From NCBI GenBank assembly GCA_026984715.1, contig JALSRO010000223.1, positions 1-12,561 on the forward strand: a stretch of 12,561 nt of DNA, in the 5' to 3' direction. The DNA comes from Chromatiales bacterium (lineage in GTDB: Bacteria; Pseudomonadota; Gammaproteobacteria; Thiohalospirales; Thiohalospiraceae). The position numbers and the translations under genes are program-made. Positions 1 through 7,209 of this stretch are shown here, in pieces. The notes beneath the pieces were generated by a model. It was given only the letters and a program-made list of their open reading frames with translations. It ran no database searches and was not told the origin of the DNA. Numbering within the stretch: position 1 is the first letter of the stretch; the number at the start of each line of letters is the position of its first letter.

Positions 1-60
1 CTTGCTGTAGAGTGGCTACAACGGCGATGGGCCGCCTTGCTGCGAACCGGCATGCCACGG
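1..60. repeat. Palindromic repeat element, left copy (5' part cut by window edge)
   Basis: Positions 1-51 match 12511-12561 in direct orientation with only two differences (A/G at 21, G/A at 31). The end of this copy (40-60, CTGCGAACCGGCATGCCACGG without its last base is 20 nt) is the reverse complement, with two mismatches, of the left arm of the other copy at 12475-12495. The full element is therefore an imperfect inverted repeat of about 96 bp whose first part lies outside the window. Its inner hairpin (stem around 4-10 and 16-22) carries an A at 21 that breaks one pair seen in the right copy. No coding capacity was seen. It could be a REP- or MITE-like dispersed element; the family was not recognised. 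Confidence 0.8.
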
Positions 61-365
61 CTGAATACATATATATGGGTTAATATTGACTCGATGACAA
101 GATATTTGTTCTCAGCTATGGTACTACCCCTCGAGCCATGAAATGATTTGCAAAAAAACATGGTTTTTCAACAGATTGTGAATTGGTGCGGGAATGCTCA
201 AGAAGAGAGAGAGGGTGTCGATAAAGTGGTATGCCGCTTTAAGGAGAGTACCTCGACCCACGACCGGCCCCCATCTTGTGATTGGAACGGCGGCTTTGAG
301 CCGTTTTTCTGTTTTTCATGTGGCCGGAACGGTAGAAACGGTCGGCTCTGCAGAGGAGATATGAG
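61..365. other. Gene-free leader upstream of the rightward genes
   Basis: This is 305 bp without a convincing gene. The first part (about 61-170) is AT-rich and contains a TTGACT at 86-91, but no acceptable -10 box lies 16-18 bp downstream, so no promoter is called. A hairpin lies at 223-240 (AAAGTGG, loop TATG, CCGCTTT, one G-T wobble). A strong intrinsic terminator follows at 291-316, and a Shine-Dalgarno sequence for the first gene at 352-358. A short open frame crosses the stretch but runs through the terminator and has no supporting features. Confidence 0.6.
291..316 (+). terminator. Rho-independent terminator within the leader
   Basis: The stem CGGCT (291-295), loop TTG and AGCCG (299-303) is perfect. 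It is followed by five T's (304-308), CTG, and five more T's (312-316). The T-run lies only on the + side, so it acts on rightward transcripts. It sits about 50 nt before the first glycosyltransferase start, and no gene ends in front of it within the window. It may therefore attenuate the polysaccharide genes or stop read-through from outside the window. Confidence 0.75.
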
Positions 366-1472
366 TTGGGTTTGGAGAGGATGAACGGTAGCGCAGTCGC
401 CCGGGCGAATTCGGCTCTTCCGGGGAACGGCCGGATAAATCTCATCACGATGCACATGAACGGTCATGCCCGGCACTCCGGTTATGATCGTCTGACGGCG
501 TTCCTCGACGGCACCATCGTCTCGGGGCCGGAACGGTTTTCTCTCCCCCAGCGGGTAGTGGCGCGGCTGCTCCGGCCGCTGACGCGCAGATCCGGGCTGC
601 TCTGGTATCATCGGAGCAACCTTATCGCCGAGCTCCATGCTGCACTGCGCTGGTTGCAGACGAGTCGCGGGGTGTTTCACTTCCTCTATGGGGAAAATTC
701 ATACCGTTACCTTGGGGTGATGAAGCGGCTCTGGGGGAAAAACGCGCTTGTAGCCACTTTCCACACCCCGCCGGAGAAGTTCCTGCAGGTGGTCGATGAC
801 CCCTCCCATTTGAAGAGTCTGGATGCGATAGTTGTCATGTCGACCATGCAGATGCAGTTCTTTGCCGATATCGTTGGCGCTGAGAGGGTATTCTTCGTTC
901 CTCACGGCGTCGATACGGACTACTACTGTCCGGCCGAAGGGGAAGAGAGGGGCGAAATATTGAGATGTCTGCTGGTGGGCTCCCATCTTCGGGATTTCGA
1001 AACATTTGCGGCCGCGGCGAAAAGGATCTCTGGGATGGATGGACGGATCGAGTTTACCGTCATAACACCGGAGAGCAATCACTCCTTTTTCTCCGGGCTG
1101 GGGAATGTCTCCCTGCATTCCCGTGTTTCCGATGAGACTCTTCTCGAAATGTATCAAAAGGCGGATCTCTTCATTCTGCCGCTGCTGGAGTGCACTGCAA
1201 ACAACGTGCTTCTCGAAGCGATGGCCTGTGGTCTCCCCGTTGTGGCCACCGATCTGCAGGGTGTGCGTGACTATGTGGATGGGGAGTGCGCGATTCTCGT
1301 GCCGAAGATGGATGTGGATGCCCTGGTGGCTGCCATATTGGAGCTGCGCGGAGATAGCCAGAGGCGCAATGCGATGTGCCGGGCCGCCCGCAGCAGGGCG
1401 CTGGATTTCGGCTGGGAGAATATTGCACAGCAGCTGTCGGGAGTATATGAAAAGACAGGGTGCTGGAGATAG
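366..1472 (+). CDS. Glycosyltransferase family 4 (GT-B fold), polysaccharide biosynthesis
   Basis: A predicted retaining glycosyltransferase of 368 residues that would transfer a sugar from a nucleotide sugar to a lipid-linked glycan at the inner face of the cytoplasmic membrane; donor and acceptor are unknown. The N-terminal Rossmann half contains HSGYDRL (37-43) and HTPPEKF (133-139). A PHGVD segment (179-183) leads into the C-terminal Glycos_transf_1 domain, with LLEAMACGLPVVATD at 282-296. The acidic pair is E275 and E284, separated by eight residues rather than the usual seven, within a TANN variant of the motif. The TTG start at 366 is preferred because AGAGGAG (352-358) lies 7 nt upstream. 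The in-frame ATG at 381 directly abuts a GGAGAGG and is poorly spaced. It is the first gene of the rightward group, 46 nt ahead of the next. Confidence 0.9.
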   Translation: MGLERMNGSAVARANSALPGNGRINLITMHMNGHARHSGYDRLTAFLDGTIVSGPERFSLPQRVVARLLRPLTRRSGLLWYHRSNLIAELHAALRWLQTSRGVFHFLYGENSYRYLGVMKRLWGKNALVATFHTPPEKFLQVVDDPSHLKSLDAIVVMSTMQMQFFADIVGAERVFFVPHGVDTDYYCPAEGEERGEILRCLLVGSHLRDFETFAAAAKRISGMDGRIEFTVITPESNHSFFSGLGNVSLHSRVSDETLLEMYQKADLFILPLLECTANNVLLEAMACGLPVVATDLQGVRDYVDGECAILVPKMDVDALVAAILELRGDSQRRNAMCRAARSRALDFGWENIAQQLSGVYEKTGCWR

Positions 1473-1518
1473 GGCGTGGCAAGCCCGTGGATGAAGAACA
1501 CTCTTTGGGGACAGGATA

Positions 1519-2706
1519 TTGAAAATCGTACTGTATGTGAATAGTTTCCTCCCTTCCACCGGTGGAAGGGAGGTGGTGGTTCACTATCTGGCAAGAGAGC
1601 TGAAGAGGCTCGGGCACCAGGTGAGGGTGGTGGGTGCGAGCGGGTGGTGGAGCAATCGCAAGCTGAAGTTCGACTATCCGGTGCATCGCTATCCAATGTT
1701 GGGAAAATTCTTCCCGCGTCAGCTCCGTTTCCTGCAACTGCTGTTCGACGTTCTGTTCTACGGGGCGGACGTCATCAATGCCCATGCAACCTTTCCCGCC
1801 GGCTACCTGGCCGGGTTGGTCAAGTCGGTTACGAGAACACCAGTAGTCATAACGCCACATGGAGAAGACATCCTGATGATCCCCGAGATCGGTTTCGGGG
1901 ATCGGCTCGACCCCGAAAAAAACGGGAAGATCGAATACGCCATCAGAAAAGCGGACCGTATATCGGCCATCAGCGAAACGATACGCGAGGCAGCGGAAGA
2001 GCTTTGCGAAGAGCAGGGGAAGGTGGTTCCCATCGTCAATGGTGTGGACAACGAGAGGTTCGAGAGAGAAGTTCCCGGCCCGGTACATGAATGGCTGGAT
2101 CTTCCGCAGGATTCCAGGATCATTCTGAGCGTGGGAAACTATCACCCCAGAAAGGGGCAGGAGGTAATCGTCCGCGCAATGCCCCGGATCCTGCAGAGCC
2201 ATCCGGAGGCACGACTGGTCATCGTCGGGCAGAGAAGCGAAGCGTTGGCGCCATTGATCGAGGAGAGCGGTCTGGTTGGAAAGGTGATTCTTACCGGGAA
2301 GCTGCAGTTTCCGTTTTCCTCCCTCTGGGGTGGCGACACGGACACCCACCAGGAGCCCGACCGGCTGGCTGCCATCTACCAGCAGAGCGAGATCTACGTC
2401 TCAGCGGGGATGAATGAGGGCGCAGAGGGACTCTCACTGGCCCTGCTGGATGCCATGGCGGCCGGCCTGCCGGTAGTGGCCACCGATATCTCCGGTAACA
2501 GAGATGTCGTGAAGGATGGCGTCAACGGTCTGCTGGTGCGGCCGGGAGATGAAGAGGATCTTGCACAGGCCATAGGCAGAGTGCTGGGTGATCGGACATT
2601 GCAGGGCAGGATGAGGGAGCAGGCCGTTACCGACGCCAGCTCCTTTTCGTGGAACAGTATCGCCAGGCAGTACCTCGCCCTGTACGAGAGTGTCTGCTCT
2701 GGCTGA
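1519..2706 (+). CDS. Glycosyltransferase family 4 with a mid-domain insertion
   Basis: A predicted 395-residue GT-B glycosyltransferase. It begins at TTG, with GGGGA 7 nt upstream, and reads MKIVLYVNSF, the normal first beta-strand of the family. A glycine pair (15-16) forms the nucleotide-binding loop. Other motifs are TPHGED (112-117), NGVD (174-177), the donor-phosphate motif HPRKG (209-213) and LPVVATDISGNRD (317-329). The acidic pair is E303-x7-D311, with Asp in place of the second Glu. Residues about 262-281, rich in Phe, Trp, Gly and Asp, are an insertion compared with the short loop normally found between the VILTG strand and the following helix. The gene is probably co-transcribed with the glycosyltransferase before it. 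The substrate is unknown. Confidence 0.92.
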   Translation: MKIVLYVNSFLPSTGGREVVVHYLARELKRLGHQVRVVGASGWWSNRKLKFDYPVHRYPMLGKFFPRQLRFLQLLFDVLFYGADVINAHATFPAGYLAGLVKSVTRTPVVITPHGEDILMIPEIGFGDRLDPEKNGKIEYAIRKADRISAISETIREAAEELCEEQGKVVPIVNGVDNERFEREVPGPVHEWLDLPQDSRIILSVGNYHPRKGQEVIVRAMPRILQSHPEARLVIVGQRSEALAPLIEESGLVGKVILTGKLQFPFSSLWGGDTDTHQEPDRLAAIYQQSEIYVSAGMNEGAEGLSLALLDAMAAGLPVVATDISGNRDVVKDGVNGLLVRPGDEEDLAQAIGRVLGDRTLQGRMREQAVTDASSFSWNSIARQYLALYESVCSG

Positions 2707-2879
2707 AGGGATCCGGCAACTCTATTGCCGAGGTGTGCGGAACTACGTTCCAGTACTTGACAAGGGAACGACCCTTGCCTGCGCACTGCGCCTTGTTCCG
2801 GCGCCTGCCTGAAGCCATGAATGCGACATATATTGTTGCCGGGTTGATGATAAACAGGATAAGAGAATCATACTGAATT
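2707..2879. other. Intergenic region with two perfect hairpins
   Basis: 173 bp separate the second glycosyltransferase from the amidotransferase gene. Two perfect 6-bp stems with 5-nt loops are present: CGGCAA/TTGCCG at 2714-2730 and CAAGGG/CCCTTG at 2761-2777. Neither is followed by a T-run, so they are not called as terminators. A consensus -35 hexamer TTGACA occurs at 2757-2762, but no -10 box lies at the right distance. Before the next start there is only a weak, distant purine stretch (2856-2865). Spacing of this size would allow an internal promoter or mRNA processing, but neither is shown. Confidence 0.45.
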
Positions 2880-4796
2880 ATGTGTGGTATTGCAGGGTTT
2901 TGTGGTTCCAGTAGCGGTTTGGGTGTGGAGGTGCTTCGGAAGATGACCGACGCGCTGGAGCACCGTGGTCCGGACAGCGCCGGATATGAGTTTCACGATG
3001 AATCCGGGTTTCAGACAGCTCTTGGACACCGGCGGCTCTCCATTCTCGATCTATCGGAGAGGGCATCACAGCCCATGAAGGATGAAACCGGGAACTATGT
3101 CATAGTGTTGAACGGCGAGATATACAACTTCCGGGAGCTCCGCAAGGAGCTGGAGAGAGATGGATTCCCGTTCTTCTCCGACTCCGATACGGAGGTGGTA
3201 TTGAAGTCATACATCCGATGGGGGGTGGAGTGTGTAGAAAAATTCATCGGTATGTTTGCCTTTGTCATCCACGACAGGAAGCTGCAGAAGCTCTACCTCT
3301 TTCGTGACAGGGCCGGAGTGAAACCTCTCTACTACCATTTTCGTGGCGGGAATTTTCTGTTTGCGTCCGAGACGAAGTCATTCCATCACTTCCCGCAGTT
3401 TGCGAAAGAGATAGATCGAAGTGCGTTGTCGCTGTTTTTCAGGTTTGGCTATGTGCCGACCCCCGGTTCCATCTACAGGGACACCTTCAAGGTGAAGCCG
3501 GGGCACATCCTGGAATATGACATTCGCGCCAGGAAAATATCCCATTCCAGATACTGGAGTGTCGTTCAGTTCTACAACGAACCTCCGCTCGACATATCGG
3601 AAGATGAGGCGGTCTCGGAGATGGAGAAGCTGCTGCAGTCGGCATTTCAGTACCGGATGGTTTCCGATGTTCCGGTCGGGGTCTTTCTCAGCGGGGGGTA
3701 TGACAGCTCTGCCGTTGCTGCAATTCTCCAGTCCGGCAGCAGCTCCAGATTGAAAACGTTCACCATTGGATTTCACGAAAATGAATACAACGAAGCGAAC
3801 CATGCAAAGGAGATCGCCGCCCATCTGGGTACGGATCATACCGAGTACTACTGTACTACCAGAGAGGCCCAGGAGCTTCTGGAGCGGTTGCCGCGAGTGT
3901 ACGACGAGCCATTTACAGACAGTTCCGCAATTCCCACCATGCTGGTCAGCCGGTTGGCCAGAGAGCAGGTGACAGTTGCGTTGTCCGCCGATGGCGGAGA
4001 TGAAACCCTTGCCGGTTACAACCATACCGAGATGTATATCAACCGCCTCCACAAGAACTTGCGGATCCCGGCGCCCATAAGACGAATGCTGGGAAACAGA
4101 TCCCGGCTGTTCACCAGTGTGGTCATGGGGTACGGTGGGTACAACATGTATCTGATTGCGCTTCTGAACCGCATCTGGAAGTATCGTGAACTCCATTCAT
4201 GTGACGACCTTCTCTCCATCATGACACGCCCCCGCTGCCCCAGTTACAAGATGTCGAGGTTGTTCCGCCCTTACCGTGACTCCGATCTGGATGCAACCCT
4301 CTTCTCGGGATTTCATGAGTTGAACCGTGATGTTGGAGATATAGAGAAGTCTCTTGCCGTCGACTACCAGAACTACATGTCGGACGATATCCTGACCAAG
4401 GTGGATCGGGCCACCATGTCACTAGGACTCGAGGGAAGGGAGCCGCTGTTGGACCACCGGATCGTGGAGTTTGCCGCCAGGCTGCCTACCGAATACAAGT
4501 ACCACAATGGCGAGAAAAAACGCATCCTGAAAAGAATCGTACACAACTACCTCCCCAAGGAGCTCATGGACCGCCCCAAGAAGGGGTTCAGCGTCCCGGT
4601 AGAGCGTTGGCTGCGCCATGAGCTGTCGGGTTATCTCGACACCTACCTGAACAGGAAGCAGCTGGAAAAACATGGATTTTTTAACCACCAGTACGTCGAA
4701 AATCTCAAGAGATGGTATCTGAAGAGCGGGAACGACTACTCGACGGTATGGTCACTGCTGGTGTTTCAGATGTGGTTCAATGAGTGGATGGAGTGA
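2880..4796 (+). CDS. asnB: Asparagine synthase-like glutamine-dependent amidotransferase
   Basis: A full-length 638-residue class II glutamine amidotransferase/asparagine synthetase. The chain starts MCGIAGF, giving the Cys2 nucleophile that hydrolyses glutamine. The glutaminase half shows RGPDSAG (29-35), RRLSILD (51-57), NGEIYNF (78-84) and SDTE (102-105). The synthetase half has the ATP pyrophosphatase loop SGGYDSS (271-277), SADGGDE (369-375), DDILTKVDRAT (502-512) and KKGFSVP (567-573). All key residues look intact, so it should be active. Canonical chemistry is ATP-dependent amidation of aspartate with glutamine. Homologues in polysaccharide clusters, including the exosortase-associated amidotransferase group, may instead amidate a sugar acid or another cluster product. 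This is the last gene of the rightward group. The ATG is fixed by the required Cys2, although no strong Shine-Dalgarno sequence precedes it. Confidence 0.93.
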   Translation: MCGIAGFCGSSSGLGVEVLRKMTDALEHRGPDSAGYEFHDESGFQTALGHRRLSILDLSERASQPMKDETGNYVIVLNGEIYNFRELRKELERDGFPFFSDSDTEVVLKSYIRWGVECVEKFIGMFAFVIHDRKLQKLYLFRDRAGVKPLYYHFRGGNFLFASETKSFHHFPQFAKEIDRSALSLFFRFGYVPTPGSIYRDTFKVKPGHILEYDIRARKISHSRYWSVVQFYNEPPLDISEDEAVSEMEKLLQSAFQYRMVSDVPVGVFLSGGYDSSAVAAILQSGSSSRLKTFTIGFHENEYNEANHAKEIAAHLGTDHTEYYCTTREAQELLERLPRVYDEPFTDSSAIPTMLVSRLAREQVTVALSADGGDETLAGYNHTEMYINRLHKNLRIPAPIRRMLGNRSRLFTSVVMGYGGYNMYLIALLNRIWKYRELHSCDDLLSIMTRPRCPSYKMSRLFRPYRDSDLDATLFSGFHELNRDVGDIEKSLAVDYQNYMSDDILTKVDRATMSLGLEGREPLLDHRIVEFAARLPTEYKYHNGEKKRILKRIVHNYLPKELMDRPKKGFSVPVERWLRHELSGYLDTYLNRKQLEKHGFFNHQYVENLKRWYLKSGNDYSTVWSLLVFQMWFNEWME

Positions 4797-4839
4797 GCGT
4801 TGCGGTCCAAGCCCTGTCAACCCATGTCTGCCCTCCAGG
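4797..4839. other. Short convergent gap without an obvious terminator
   Basis: The stop of the amidotransferase gene and the stop of the opposing glycosyltransferase gene are only 43 bp apart. No stem with a T-run was found on either strand, so the two transcripts probably overlap at their 3' ends or stop by Rho-dependent termination. Confidence 0.5.
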
Positions 4840-5955
4840 TCAACCGGTGAGGCACTTTCTGTATACATCCAGTGTTCGTCGGGCGACGCTGTTCCAGTTG
4901 TATCTCTCTTTTACCCATTGCCTCAGGGCGGCTCTGGTCTCTGCCGAGTTGATGGAGCCGGAAAATTGCCGCAGTAGGTAGGATAGCGCCTCGGTGTCTC
5001 CGAGGGGATAGTAGTGGGTTGAGGGAAGGGCCACCTCCAGGTGGGGTGGGATGTCGCTGGCGAGCGTGGTCAACCCGTAGCTCAGTGCTTCGAGGAGTGC
5101 GATTGGAAGCCCTTCGTGCGAGGAGGGGAGAACGAAGATCCCCGCGTGGGAGTAGAGCTCCTGCAGGTTGTGGCCGGACTGGAATCCGGTCGTAATCACG
5201 TCCCGGTTGGATTCTGCTGCGGAGAGGATGGAGTGTGTGTATCTGTCCGGGTGGGATGTGTCGCCAACCAGGACCAGCTTCCAGCCATCGAGCCGGGCGC
5301 GCTCGAATGCTGCAATCAGGTCGAGATGCCTCTTTTCCGGCACGAACCGGCTGACCAGGAGAACATATCTCTGCGGCGTCAAGTCGTATCTCTTCAGCAT
5401 GTTCCGGCTTGTCAGGATCTTTGGCAGGGTTACGCCGTTCGGGATGATTGTGGAATCACGGCCACACCGCTGCTGGACGAGATCTTTTATTACCTTGGAT
5501 ATGACAATTCGCCGGGATGAAAAACGCATCCCCGCCTGCTCCCCCATGCGGAGTATGAAACGGGCAAAAGGCCCCCACTTTTCCCGTTCGTAGTCGGGGC
5601 CGTGGTGGGTGACGACCACCCTGATTCCCAGGATGCGCGCCAACGGCGTCATAAGTGCCGGCCCGATGGCGTGAATGTGAAGAATGTCGGGGCGGTGCCA
5701 CGCTGCATAGAGGACGCCGATGAAGGAGTGCAGGAACGCCTCCAGCCCGCTGGCCTTTGGCGACCACAGGCGGTGGATGAAGATCCCTTTCCATCTCCTG
5801 TGGTCGGCGGGTGTATATGGAGATCTGGCAATGAGATGGATTTCGCAGCCGAGCTCGGCAAGCAGGGGGTAGAGATGTTCCGCATGGGTCTCGACGCCCC
5901 CTTGTACATTGGGGAATCCCCGGACTCCGAGCACCATTATCTTCATCTCTTCCAT
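4840..5955 (-). CDS. Glycosyltransferase family 4 with DUF1972-like N-terminal domain
   Basis: A predicted 371-residue GT-B enzyme. The N-terminus has the VRGFPNVQGGVETHAE pattern (11-26) seen in DUF1972-type transferases, several of which are annotated as rhamnosyltransferases; the sugar here is not established. Further motifs are THHGPDYEREKWG (116-128), IPNGV (171-175), the phosphate-binding PEKR (206-209), and a canonical E281-x7-E289 in SSHEGLPIALLEA. The ATG at 5955 has GGAGAG a few bases upstream. A second ATG at residue 4 (MKIMVLG) is an equally plausible start and matches the family's usual N-terminus. It is the last gene of the leftward operon, 22 nt after its upstream neighbour, and converges with the amidotransferase gene. 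Confidence 0.92.
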   Translation of the reverse strand: MEEMKIMVLGVRGFPNVQGGVETHAEHLYPLLAELGCEIHLIARSPYTPADHRRWKGIFIHRLWSPKASGLEAFLHSFIGVLYAAWHRPDILHIHAIGPALMTPLARILGIRVVVTHHGPDYEREKWGPFARFILRMGEQAGMRFSSRRIVISKVIKDLVQQRCGRDSTIIPNGVTLPKILTSRNMLKRYDLTPQRYVLLVSRFVPEKRHLDLIAAFERARLDGWKLVLVGDTSHPDRYTHSILSAAESNRDVITTGFQSGHNLQELYSHAGIFVLPSSHEGLPIALLEALSYGLTTLASDIPPHLEVALPSTHYYPLGDTEALSYLLRQFSGSINSAETRAALRQWVKERYNWNSVARRTLDVYRKCLTG

Positions 5956-5977
5956 TCACTCTCCAGCCGGTTCCATA

Positions 5978-7204
5978 TCAACATGAAACACCCAGACTAC
6001 GGTAGAGAGAGAGCATATTTTTGTGGTATCTCTCTCTGCTGAACTCCTCTTCCACCCATGCCCTTGCGGCTTTCCCCATCCCTGCCAGAGTGCTGTTGGA
6101 GTAGTGCCGGAAGAGCCCCAGGAGGTGTGCGAGCTGCTCCACCGAGCCGCTGGAGAATACGGCTCCGGTCTCGCCTTCACGGATGAGCTCCGGTATTCCG
6201 CCGATAGAGGCGGCGATGACCGGTTTTCCCAACGCATAGGACTCCAGGATCGACAATGGAGCGTTTTCGTACCATTCGGAAGGGAGGACGACGGCGCGGG
6301 AGGCTCGTATCGCCTCGTGCAGCGGCTCTCCCCGCAGGTACCCCGTGAACGTCGCTCTGGCTCCCGTTTCGGCGGCCAGCTCTCTTAACGAATCCTCATC
6401 GGGTCCGCCCCCGATGATGCGTATTCCGACCCCTGCTGCAGCAGCTGCCCGTATGAGGGTCGACACCCCTTTCTCGCCACTGAGCCGACCGAAATAGACA
6501 AACTCCTCCCCGGCATCGAAACGGGGGATAAAACAGTGGCTGTCTATGAAGTTTGGAACATGGACGAAGCGCTCCTCCTCCCATCCCCACTCCACGAATT
6601 TCTCCAGATAGAATCGGCTGGGAACCACGAATCTGGAGACGCCGTCCCTGTAGCTGTTGAGCATCCGATGAACCAGGTTCTCCAGCAGCACCACCCCGCT
6701 CAATGCAAGGGAGTGTTTGATACAGCGATTCAGCAACAGGTTGAGTGTGTTCCCCCCCTTGCAACGTTCACAGACTTTGCCGCCGGATAGCATGTGGTAC
6801 TCCGGGCAGGCAATCTTGAGATCATGCAGCGTCAGCACAGTAGGTATCTCTCTCTCCCTGAGAATCCCCAGAATGGAAGGGGATATGTGGTGATAGATGT
6901 TGTGCAGGTGACATATGTCTGCCGGCACCTGATCGAGAAGTTCGGAAATTTTTCTGCGCGCCTCGAAAGAGTAGACAACCTTGGGAACACGTCTCAGCTT
7001 CTCCAGGATGGAGTAACTGTTACCAAACTCGATCTCGTCGATGAAATAGCGGCTCCACTCGGAAGGAAGATTGTCCGGGTGTTCCATGCAGAAGCAGGCC
7101 ACCCTCCACCCCGCATCGGCGAAGATGGCGTTGTGTTCGAGGAATACCACCTCCGCACCCCCTCTGGGGTAGTAGTAGTTGTTTACGGAAAGTAGTGTGG
7201 GCAT
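5978..7204 (-). CDS. Glycosyltransferase family 4 with a four-cysteine acceptor-side region
   Basis: A predicted 408-residue GT-B glycosyltransferase. The N-terminus SVNNYYYPRGGAE (6-18) supplies the nucleotide-binding Gly-Gly-Ala-Glu loop. LHNIYHH (100-106) and LHDLKIACPEY (126-136) are typical of a common exopolysaccharide-cluster subgroup. Cysteines at 133, 145, 148 and 161 (including CERC at 145-148) flank a Gly-rich turn. VPNFID (216-221), the phosphate motif GEKG (243-246) and E313-x7-E321 complete the C-terminal domain, so the catalytic residues look intact. Translation probably depends on coupling: the ATG lies 5 nt after the stop of the upstream gene and lacks a clear Shine-Dalgarno sequence. 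Substrate unknown. Confidence 0.93.
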   Translation of the reverse strand: MPTLLSVNNYYYPRGGAEVVFLEHNAIFADAGWRVACFCMEHPDNLPSEWSRYFIDEIEFGNSYSILEKLRRVPKVVYSFEARRKISELLDQVPADICHLHNIYHHISPSILGILREREIPTVLTLHDLKIACPEYHMLSGGKVCERCKGGNTLNLLLNRCIKHSLALSGVVLLENLVHRMLNSYRDGVSRFVVPSRFYLEKFVEWGWEEERFVHVPNFIDSHCFIPRFDAGEEFVYFGRLSGEKGVSTLIRAAAAAGVGIRIIGGGPDEDSLRELAAETGARATFTGYLRGEPLHEAIRASRAVVLPSEWYENAPLSILESYALGKPVIAASIGGIPELIREGETGAVFSSGSVEQLAHLLGLFRHYSNSTLAGMGKAARAWVEEEFSRERYHKNMLSLYRSLGVSC

Positions 7205-7209
7205 GGGGA

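Noticed and set aside
184..198. A sigma-54-like -24/-12 pattern (TGGTGC...TGCT)
   Set aside because: The GG-to-GC spacing is one base too short for a functional sigma-54 site. A similar pattern at 12384-12400 is one base too long.
383..394. An ops-like element (CGGTAGCG core of the RfaH recruitment site)
   Set aside because: It lies inside the first coding region and downstream of the leader terminator, matches only 8 of 12 positions, and ops function is documented for enterobacterial leaders.
1171..2349. A 392-codon open frame on the minus strand, opposite the first two transferases
   Set aside because: It mirrors strongly coding plus-strand genes, shows no protein family pattern and crosses a gene boundary; long antisense frames are common in GC-rich coding DNA.
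2757..2762. A perfect -35 hexamer TTGACA before the amidotransferase gene
   Set aside because: No -10-like hexamer is found 16-18 bp downstream; the sequence there is GC-rich.
2649..2876. A 75-codon open frame ending just before the amidotransferase gene
   Set aside because: It starts inside the preceding gene, runs through both hairpins, has no start signal and resembles no family.
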